64,000 nt of DNA from Coturnix japonica (Eukaryota; Chordata; Aves; Galliformes; Phasianidae): positions 49,970,186 through 50,034,185 of the forward strand of contig NC_029516.1 of assembly GCF_001577835.2 (NCBI RefSeq), read 5' to 3'. A program made the position numbers and the translations under genes. Positions 51,291 to 61,100 of this stretch are shown here, one piece after another. How positions within the stretch are numbered: the stretch's first letter is position 1; each line of letters opens with the position of its first letter. The notes beneath the pieces were generated by a model. That model ran no database searches. It was not told where the DNA came from and saw nothing but the letters and a program-made list of their open reading frames with translations.

Positions 51291-51361
51291 GAATCACAGA
51301 GTTGTATGCGTTGGGAGACTGTCTGGAGATCATCTAGTCCATCCCCTTGCTAAAGCAGAAT
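51291..51361 (-). mobile_element. CR1 3'-end fragment abutting a mariner fragment
   Basis: Minus-strand scrap: AATCACAGAGTTGTATGCG, ctggagatcatctagtcc, ctgctaaagcag-like. It joins mariner sequence directly at about 51361 and looks like the same CR1 subfamily as 61320-61412. Confidence 0.75.
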
Positions 51362-51462
51362 ATTGGTGGGAAGGTTCAACCTCTACTGCCATACCTCTAA
51401 CATCCCCCTCTGACATTGCAGGCCAACATCATACAATAAGAGACATTCATTTCAGAGCAGCC
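51362..51462 (-). mobile_element. Mariner (Galluhop-like) derivative, partial copy 3
   Basis: Reverse complement of the left 100 bases of the element at 53831 (GGCTGCTCTGAAATGAATG terminus, then TTGTATGATGTTGGCCTGCA). The rest is missing at the CR1 junction. Confidence 0.75.
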
Positions 51463-53830
51463 ATTGTACTTAGATTTTCTAAGTTTTGCATTGTCTCATG
51501 AAAAATAATTGAAGATCTATAATTACTCTTTTCACCAGTGATGGAAGTCTTGTCTTAAAATGTATATATAATTGTAAAACATAGTTCAATTTGTGTTGAT
51601 TTTATCCCTGCAAAATATATAAGAGGAAAGTTCCTAGACAAGAGGGAGGGAATTCGAGTAAAAAAATTGCTAGAGATCTAAAACTCTGAGGGCATTCCAG
51701 GAGTGCTTAGGAGGCTGAGTACTGATATCTGCAAGGTTCTTTAATCTCAGGCCCCTTTGATTCCAACCCAAACCCTTGGGTTTAGACTCTCTTATTTCTC
51801 AGAGATTTGGGGCAGAGGCAGTTTAAGTCAGTGTGCATGTTCAGAGTTGAATTTTGCAAACTTTGCTTGGTTTTATTCTTGCAATAACTGTGCCAACAGA
51901 CACTGGAAAAATGTTGCCTTTCATTTCGACTTTGGCATGCTGTTGTTTGGCTCTTGCACACTAGTTATCTGTTCACATTTACCATAAATAATGACTAGAA
52001 ACCTAACCTGCAACTAGACAGTTTAAGTAACTTCTGGAACAGTTTGTTTCCTCCTTTCCTCCACCCCCTTAAGACTTTTTGTCTTGTGGGATTTATTTGC
52101 AATCTGTTAGATGAAGCTGTAAGGCAAGTTTGCCAGATCTGGGGCTGCATCATCGTTCAGCACATCTGGAAGTGGTTTATGGGCTCTCATTCCTTCAGTG
52201 CTGCGTCTGGACTCTGTGCTATTCCTCAGCAGCAGTGAGAGAAAAGAAAACCAGGACAACTCCAAAGTAAACTTTGAAGAGTTTGAAAAAGGAATTGGAT
52301 CTTAAAACTGTTTCTGTGCCCTGTAAAGCCCTTGCACAGGGGACTTTAAAGGAGGACGATGGGCAAGGAAGCTTTGGCAAGAGAGCTGACTGCTGTGGGC
52401 TATCTAGGATCCAAGTAAAAAGCTCTACAGCTCTTCAGGAGAAAGGAGTCCCGAATACTGTGCTGCTTTGAAGAGGTAAAAAGAGTAATTATGCAGGAAA
52501 TGTCCGAGCAGTAGTGTCACTGTTTCTGAGTTTCCCCTTCTACAGCCCCTCGTTTTGTTACAGATTTTGTCAGCTGAGTTATGGACTGCCAGGTTCTAGG
52601 AACTAAAGTCTAAATTCAGGAAAAATGAATAAATATTTGAAGGGGAACAAATATTCCTCTCTTTCTCTAGAAACCAGTAGGTGATCAGTCCGAGTTGCTG
52701 AAACTTTGGGAACTTTGTAGTTTTGAAGAGCAGACTTATTTTGTTTGATTCTTTTGGACTTTGGATTTTAAAATGTAAAACACAGTTCAATTTACGTTGT
52801 TTTTAGCATGCAAAAGATGTCTTGAAACTGTGACTATTCAACTTTCATTCTGTGCTGATCAGCAGTATTATTTGTGAATCTAGTTTAATTAAAAGCAGTA
52901 GTCAGCTCCACTGAAGTCAGTGGAAAATTGCTGTTAGCTTGAATGAGATGAGAATGTTACTTCAAGAGTGTAGGGGCTTTTGTTGTCTATGTCCATATCT
53001 AAATGAGTAAAATTTGTAATGGCTAATGCTGCAATACTTGTGTAATGTGTGAGAGAGGGGACGTCTGCACAGTAAGCTTTTGTGACTGATAAGTTTGTTT
53101 TCATATCTATGTAAATGAATGCCACATGAAGGGAGTGGGCTGCTGGAATGCAGGCAAGGGCTGCAGATGTGGAAGGAATTTCTCTTAAAAATATTCCTCT
53201 CTCTGCAATGTACTCAGCTGTAAGGATCTAAATATACTCAAATATAAGGGGCTTGTAAACAAAGCCTCATCGTTGCTTTATGTATATTTTTATTACCATT
53301 TTACGTGCAAATCAAAGGGTGGAGTCTAATTCACAATGCTCCCTCACTATCAGCATTAACCAATGGGAGAGATTCGTTTTTGCGACTCGGGTTTCAAGAA
53401 TTTTTGTTGTTCCATATTCCTTTTCAGGGAATCAGAATGAACTTCATTTTATAGATGTGCACAGAAACTGTTATCTGTCCTTATCTAGGCTCTAGTGGAC
53501 TTTTGTGTATGTCATTGGGAAAAATGGGCTTAAATTGTGTAGATAGCTGCTGTAGTGGTGGAATCACACAGTGGTTTCTTCCTTCCCTCCTGCCCCAACT
53601 TCTGGTGCTGATTTTTTGCTGTTGTTTTTTCACAAAAACAGCAGTTGTAAACAATACCAGTGCTTCCAGAACTCAAACAAATGTTATCTGTTAGACAATT
53701 CTATATTGTAGGGATTATGTTCTTTCCTCTTGGGCATAAAGACATGGTCACTCTTAGGCCTTGTTTAAAAGAGCAGTTTCAGGGAAGGCTACTTCACTTT
53801 CCTAAGCATCACAAATACAATGCATGAATA
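51463..53830. other. Intergenic sequence upstream of GLT8D2
   Basis: Unique AT-rich sequence. A TATA-like ATATATAAGAGG at about 51615 is noted but not assigned. No exon or RNA gene was recognised. Confidence 0.35.
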
Positions 53831-54328
53831 TGAGGGCAGCTCTGAAAGTAATGCCTCCTATTGTATGATGTTGGCCTGCAACATCAGAGGCAGCTGTTGG
53901 TGGTACAGCAGTAGAGGCTGAACCTTCCCACCAGTGTCCCATTACATGTTGTTGCTGTGTGACAGATGGCAGCAGAAGGGCAGTCTGACAAAATAGGGTT
54001 TGACATGGAAGTGTGTATGAAGCAAAATTCCTCCATGCAGAGAAATAGCACCCACTGGCATTCATTCAAATCTGCTGAACATTTATGGGGAACAGCGTAT
54101 GTGAGCACAGTGAGGTGGGGGTGGTGTGTTTCAACAGTGGGAACAGTGACCATCAGCTCTGCTGATGGAGATTTTTGTGAGCACAGCATGAAGGCTCTTG
54201 GTCACTGTTGGCAAAAAGGCATAGCTAATAGTGATGACTGTGTTGAAAAATAGCCTTTTGTAGCAGATAATTTGTTCTATCAGTGTTACTGTGTCCTTTG
54301 TAGCTGTCGTAATTCCCAAGAAAATAAA

Positions 54329-54817
54329 TAGAATCATTGAATAATAGAATAATTGAATCGTAGAATCATAGAATAGAATCATAGAATCACAAATGATTCT
54401 GTGATTCTATGATTCTATAGAATGGCCTGGGTTGAAAAGGACCACAAAGATCACCCAGTTTCAATCCCCTGATATGTGAAGGTCACCAACCACTAGACCA
54501 GGCTGCTCAGAGCCACATTCAAGGCCTTGAATGCCTCCAGGGATGGGGCATCCACAGCCTCCTTGGGCAACCTGTTCCAGTGCATCACCACCCTCTGTGT
54601 GAAGAACTTCCTCCTAATCTCTAACCTAAACCTCCCCTGTCTCAGTTTCAAACCATTCCCCCTTGTCCTATCACTATCCATCCTCATAAACAGCTGTTCC
54701 CCCTCCTGTTTACATGCTCCCTTTAAGTACTGGAAGGCCACAGTGAGGTCTCCCCCGAGCCTTCTCTTCTCCAAGCTAAACCAGCCCATAGGAGAGGTTC
54801 TCCAGTGCTCTGATCAG
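54329..54817 (-). mobile_element. CR1 LINE 3' end inserted in a mariner element
   Basis: Minus-strand CR1 of about 490 bases, close in sequence to the copy at 28697-29330 (shared ggcctgggttgaaaaggacc and the ORF2 C-terminal segment [17 protein letters not shown]). The tail side carries many TAGAATCA-type octamers, part of them inverted at 54373-54418. Confidence 0.9.
54373..54418. repeat. Perfect 18-bp inverted repeat in CR1 tail
   Basis: Left arm ATAGAATCATAGAATCAC (54373-54390) and right arm GTGATTCTATGATTCTAT (54401-54418) are exact reverse complements with a 10-base spacer. The CR1 octamer tail therefore runs in both orientations. Confidence 0.9.
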
Positions 54818-55166
54818 GGGGCACTAGGAGGAGCGATCATAGGAGGCACTACTTTCAGAGCGGCCTACATATAAGCCACTTTGTACAAGTTCCCCTTTTA
54901 CTGTTGCTGGTAGGACAATTCCTACTTTGGGAAGTATATTCTAGCAAGAGGGTAGTATTTGTGATAACTCTTGTGTTTTATTTGAGATCTGAGATAGGTG
55001 TATTTACACATTGCATCTGATGGTGTTTTGACACCAATTTATAAATTATTTAAAGATGTGTTAAAAATGTTACTTATCACTGATGTAGTTGACTGGGCTG
55101 AATGTATTAAAACACAACACATTTCAATTCTTTTCTCTTCTCTCTTTTTCTTTTGTTTTACTACAG

Positions 55167-55192
55167 ACCACAGTTCTTATCCAACAGAACCC
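55167..55192 (+). other. GLT8D2: GLT8D2 5' UTR part of the start-codon exon
   Basis: A pyrimidine-rich acceptor (TTTTACTACAG) ends at 55166, followed by 26 bases of leader before the ATG at 55193. The context CCCATGG has G at +4 but C at -3. Confidence 0.7.
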
Positions 55193-58100
55193 ATGGCTCT
55201 TCTAAAGAAAAGTAAGAGAGATTAAAAGCATTTATAACATACGTATTTTAAAGGAGGGCAGTGGTGCCAAATGCAGTTTCTCAAACCTACTGTAACAGTT
55301 GCATACAAATGTGTAACTCTAGTTTTGCTAAATTAAACTTTATTGTCAAAATAGGACTTTTTCTGTACACTGCATCACATAACTATGGTCATAAATCCCA
55401 CTAGCCTGAGATCACTCGCCACTTTGCAGCCTGATCATTATGGAGCTGGGCTTTTCCTCCAAGGGCACGGGTAGTGAGAAGTTCCAGTAAGCAAAATAGA
55501 GGTAAAAATGATTTGTTCTTAAAAGTCTCATGGTTTGGCCAATGAAAGAAAGTTCCAGGCTTCTAAAATTCAGAAACATGAATTTAATACTATGGATAAC
55601 CTGCAGGTAATGGGAGATTAGTGATTTAGTGAGAAACCAGTCAATGAAAGGCAGATGGTTGGAAATAACTGGAAAGAGGTAGAGACGCATTATGCTATTA
55701 ACACAGCATTTGTAATTTGATCAAATAGCAAGAGAAAGGAGACTTTGGCAAATACATGTTATGATAGGTAATGATTGCAAATTGTCTTTTTTTTTAAAGG
55801 TGCAATTAGTACTCTAGCTATTAGAGTGGTTGTTAACCATTTCTCTGTTTTGTTTCAGTCAACCAGATTTTACTGTTACTTCTTATATTAACTGTGTGCG
55901 CAATTCTGTACAACAAAGTTCACAAAGCACCTCCTGCCTTAAAGAATGAAGCAGGTAAATGACTTATGTTTCTGATTTATAGTTCTTTCCTCTTCATTTC
56001 AGCAGGTTTTTGTTTGTTTCTGTGTTTTCCCCTAATTAAACCAGTTTGCCATTTAAGCTGTTGCATGTGGTCTGGGATACAGAAGTTTTTTGGTTCTGAA
56101 TTCCTTAAAGAAACTATCAGGAGAGTGACTGAGAACTGTCATCCTGCTTCAAATTTTTATCCCGATGTCACTGATGAAGTTGGAAGCTGGTGTATATCTT
56201 TGTTTACACTGTACACTATTTTCTTCCCATTTTATCATTAACAGCTTCCTCGTGGTGCAGAACTTTTCACTATTCCTTTCTAGTGTGCTTCCCAAAGAAG
56301 TGAAGCTCATGCAATTGCACCAGCTCTTATGTGTATTTTACCTCCTTCCTATGATAATTTCGAATCTATCATTCAGTTTGTTCTAAATATGCCTGAGAAA
56401 TCTCAACGATATTCAGACTTTTCAGGTTTCATGTGAGTAAGCAGCTACATGGAGGACAGCCTGAACTGTGTCCTTGTAGGGCAGAAGGTACAGAGAAATC
56501 TGTTCTATATTCTGTTTGGAGACATCCAACAGTCCTGTCCACCTATGTGTGGTTCTGGATTAGCGACAGCTCATGCTGTGCGCCTTGGCAAATGTGGATG
56601 TATATAAGATCTGGTAAGGAAATGGGGGGATTGTGATATGATTCCGCTGTTTGTAGAACTTTGTGCTCGCTCATATGATTCAGACAGTATACAAAAGTTT
56701 TTCAATTTTCTAATGTAACATGTGTTTTGTTTCTTGTAGATGACTTGGAGAGTCCTAAGGAAATGGAGGAAGAAATCCCAGTTGTAATCTGTGCTGCTGC
56801 AGGCAGAATGGGTGCAACTGTAGCAGCAATCAGCAGCATCTACAGCAACACAGAGGCTGATGTTTTGTTCTACATAGTTGGACTGAAGAACACCATTCCA
56901 CATATTCGGTATAAACCAGCCTTATTTTATTTCATGCTGTAATCAGGAGCAGGTTGTTGTTTTCCCTTAGCATGGGCATAAAATTTAGAGGACTTTTCAG
57001 GAAATTGCTTCTTCCTTTTGTTTAAGTAGTGCTACTGGTATCAGTCCCCAGAATTCCCTACATGTAGGAATAAGGGTCATTTTGCACCACTCAAGGCACT
57101 GACTAGTATAAAGGGGCATGAAATAGTCAGACCAAGTCCACAGCTGTGCCTTTCTGCCTTTCTGAATATTTCTTTTATCACTTTTATTTTTAATCACAGA
57201 AAATGGATTGAAAATTCTAAACTGAAAGAAATAAAATTTAAGACTGTGGAATTCAACCCCATGGTACTGAAAGGAAAAATCAGACAAGATGCATCACGTC
57301 CTGAGCTACTGCAGCCTGTGAGTACACAAACATCACATAACACATTTTCAGGATTTTAATCCTCATTGCAGGTTTTAAGATAGCCCAGTTCTCTGTTCTG
57401 TTACACAGGAGGGGTATAACTTAAAGAAGCATCTTCAGGTTCAATGCTAAGCTGTCAGTCGAGAAGGAAATGTGAACTGTAACAAGCTCCTTGCAGCCCT
57501 TCTGTCTTGCTGGGACCTCATCTATTTGGTGGCAAAAACTCAGTGATTTGAACATGTTGCTTTAGAAGGTGAAAGGTGTCATAGTGTTCTTGATGCCTCC
57601 ATGGCATCGAGTGGGCTGCAATCTGCTCTTGTCTGGGATTAATTCAGAGACTAGAAACTAAAACATTGCTGGCTGGCAAGAGGCAAATCAGATGTTAGGA
57701 ATTATTAGTAAAGGAGATAGAAACAAAACAGAGAATAACATTATGGCACAATGTAAATACATAGTTTACCCACCACCCTAAATACTCTGTGCAGATTAAG
57801 TCCACACTTAAGATTAAGTGTTCACAGAACACTGGAAAAGTTTTAGGACTGTTCAGAGTGTTTGTTCTTGTTGCCCTTCTCTGAGCCTGTGGCATTTCTA
57901 ATGCATGGAAATAATTTCATGCAGTGTTGCAGAGAGTAATTTAATATTCTTTAGCCTGGAAGTGGCTTTCTGGCATGAAAATGATAGAGAACTGACTGGC
58001 AAGGAGGTCAGAATAGGGGATGATTAATTACTGTCTCTTCTAACACAAGAACTAACAGCTATTCAAATAATTTAATAGGAGGAACAGTCAGATCAAAGAA

Positions 58101-61100
58101 GAAATATTGCATGTTTTTCAAGCAGTGAGTACTATACCTCTAGAACTTGTTGCTAAAATATCCTTTGAATGTAATAAATTCACAGGGATTCAGTGGAGGC
58201 TGAAGTGGACTACATCTGGTTCAGGAAATTTCTTGAGTTGGAAATGCATGAAAGCTGCAGAACAGCTTTTCTGTATGCTTGCTGTATTCTTACAAGTGAA
58301 ATGATCTGAATCAATATGGTTGATGGTCATGCCTTTTCCCTTTGATGTATTCATTATTGATATTGTTGAAAATACTATCCCACATCAGTGTCACTAGTCA
58401 AATCATTCCTATGGAGAGGAAAGACGGTGATGTTAACTGTGAAGCTAACACAGTCCAGGTCCAGGGAAGTTATTATTCCTCTTTACTCAGCACTGGTGAG
58501 ATTGCATTTGGGATAGTGTTGTCAAGTTCTTAGCTTCCCAGTACCAGAAATTCATGGATTTATTAAGGTGAGTCCAATAGAGGGCCACAAAGGCAATGAA
58601 GGGACTAGAATACTGTTGTGGGCGCACACAGCAACAGAATACCTATATGTGAAGAGAGGCAAATAGAGCTGGGACCATTCAACCTGCAGAAGGGAGGGCT
58701 CCAAGAGATCTGATCAATGTGATTATTAAATACTCAATGGGATGGATGAAGACAAGAAAGCCAGATTCATTTCAGTAGTTCCTGCTAGTAGGGCAAGAGG
58801 CAATGGGCAGAAGTTCAAACCATAACATTTGATCTCAACACAGGGTCAGTCTTTTCTTTTTTACAATGAAGGTGGCCAAACACTGGATCAGGATGTGATG
58901 TCTCCATCTATGGAGATATTCAGAACCCAATTGAACACAGTCCCAACCAGTTCGGCCTAGTGGACAGCCCTTGAGCAGATGGAAAAGGCTGGGAGGGATC
59001 TTCATTCCAACATAAATGATTCTGTGATTCTGATGGAAGAGAAGCTATTTTGGACTGGTTGGTTAGGCCCACAGTAAACAAAATAGGGATAAATAATTAA
59101 TAATAATGCAGACAATACACTGGTAAATCTACATGAAACACGCAAATGATAGTTGCCTGGTGCTCAATGATGAGAGAAATAAAAACAATATTAATTGAGA
59201 CAGTGTCATCTGAAATCCAGGAAGAAAACTCTCTAACTCCAGTGTGGTGTTAGGAAGCAGCGTTCCTTTCTTCCTCACAATACTTACTGGGCATCTTGAC
59301 AAGTCAAGCATGTGCTTTCAGAGTTAAAGTTCTACATTTGAACAGTTATAATGTACATATTCATTCTTTTCCAAGAACTCATTAATATATGCTAATGTCC
59401 TTCTGGGCATGCATGGTAGGAGCCTCTGGTGGTCTTAGACCACTTACTTCCTCCTCATTTTTCCATCATCAGCTTCATCACAGTGACTTTTGGCTGACCT
59501 CTAGCTGTTTTTCCCCAGTTTGGTGGATTTCCATTGGTTGGGATGCAACAATGAGCAACTTTCCACCTTGGTGCACTGTAATCCAAAACAATATATGAGA
59601 AATCCAAGAAAACAGTCTTTGCACATGGTGGTTGTAAAGATAAAAGAAGTCTATGGTGACTTCATTGCTTCTGTGAAGCAGGAATCACTGAGAAGAAGGC
59701 TGTTCACACAACAAGCAAAGTTAAATTGGGAAGTTTTGGAACTAGCATAGCATTTATTGATTCCTTTTGCTAAACTAATATATTGGTCCTTAAACTAATA
59801 TACTGATCCCTATTGCTAAATCAGCCTTTATTAACACAAGCTTGAGACTAATGCATTAAACTTCTTTGTCATTTAGTATTTACTCTTCTTTTCCTGTTTA
59901 ATAGCTGAACTTCGTTCGATTTTATCTTCCTTTGCTTATCCAGAAACATGAGAAAGTCATATATTTGGATGATGATGTCATTGTTCAAGGTAAGATGTCT
60001 CCAAAAAGCCATTTCTAGCAGAATTAGAGTAAAACTTATTGCAGCTTTCATGGTCATCTCAAAAGACAGGATATAATGAAAAGCAAGTAAGCTGCTAGGA
60101 ACGTTGTGCTTGTGAAAAACACAGATAATCTCCGTATTTATTTAGAGGAATTGTTGAAGAAAAGCATGTCTCTGCTTATCTGCTTAAGAGTTGATTTTGG
60201 ACAAAAATACATGCACTCTTTTCATTTAAATTAGATTTGGTCAATTGCTGAAAGATACCTTGGTTTTCACTTGGGTGCTACAGTATTTACTTGTGTGTGT
60301 GACTTGTGTTTCCTGCTAGCGTTCAAATTCCCACAAACATTGGCAGTGCCTTACCCAGAGTTGTATATATAGAGAGTTTCTGACCCCCACTTGACCTGCA
60401 TCCCTCCTTCCTGCACTCATTCACCAGGAAGGAGACTACTTTAAGCCTGAATTCACTTCCTAGTAGGACCCAAGGCACTGTTCGCATAGGCTGCAAGGAG
60501 GTGGCTTGTAGCAAAGGGGAGGCAGGGCTTTCTCTTTCATTAGGGTATGCCAGACTGTGTCATCTGATAGTGCTTCTGGAAACACAGAGTAAGGTGCAGT
60601 TGTGCATTACAGCTTAAGGATAGGCTGCTGCATACTGAAGTGGCCTCTCCTGTTACTTCTCTTGTTTCATATCTACAGCTGTGAAACAAGCTGACTCAGC
60701 TGCTTGACCTGGCAGAAGACAAGCTATGTTAAAAAACAAAAACAGAAACAGACCAACTAAAAACATAACAACCGTGCCCCGGTGGCGCAGTGGTTAAAGA
60801 CGCCGCCTTGCAACACTGGGGCCCGGAGTTCGAATCCCCCCTGTGGCGCAAGTGGTAGAAGTGCCGCTCTGCTACACAGAGGCTCGAATCCCGGGGGCTG
60901 GACTCGATGATCTCTAAGGTCCCTTCCAGCCCGCACAAAACTATGAAACAACAAAACACAGAATCCTTTTTTCTCATGTTTCCTCAGTCAGCTTAGCTTG
61001 TTTTCCCTTGGGCAGTGTAACCATAGGGCTTAGAAGAGGAGAATAAGGTTGGGAGGAGGGTGGGAGTCTCTGTTTTGGCAGCTGCTTATCTGTAATATGA

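Larger units (their letters stand above)
53831..54865 (+). mobile_element. Mariner (Galluhop-like) derivative, copy 2, split by a CR1
   Basis: Left terminus GGGCAGCTCTGAAAGTAATG; right terminus, reverse complemented, GGCCGCTCTGAAAGTAGTG. TA dinucleotides at 53829-53830 and 54866-54867 are the expected mariner target duplication. Interior sequence matches copy 1 with the same missing central region, so both descend from one short deleted founder. A CR1 (about 54329-54817) is inserted near its right end, so the CR1 is the younger insertion. Confidence 0.8.

Noticed and set aside
51607-51625. TATA-like sequence as the GLT8D2 promoter
   Set aside because: A lone AT-rich match in AT-rich sequence, with no recognisable exon or donor after it.
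53966-54253. 95-codon plus-strand frame as a novel gene
   Set aside because: It is the decayed N-terminal part of a mariner transposase inside a deleted element.
60774-60890. Two tRNA genes in tandem
   Set aside because: A/B boxes are present, but acceptor and anticodon stems do not form proper tRNAs, and the unit repeats elsewhere with a CR1 tail. It is a SINE.
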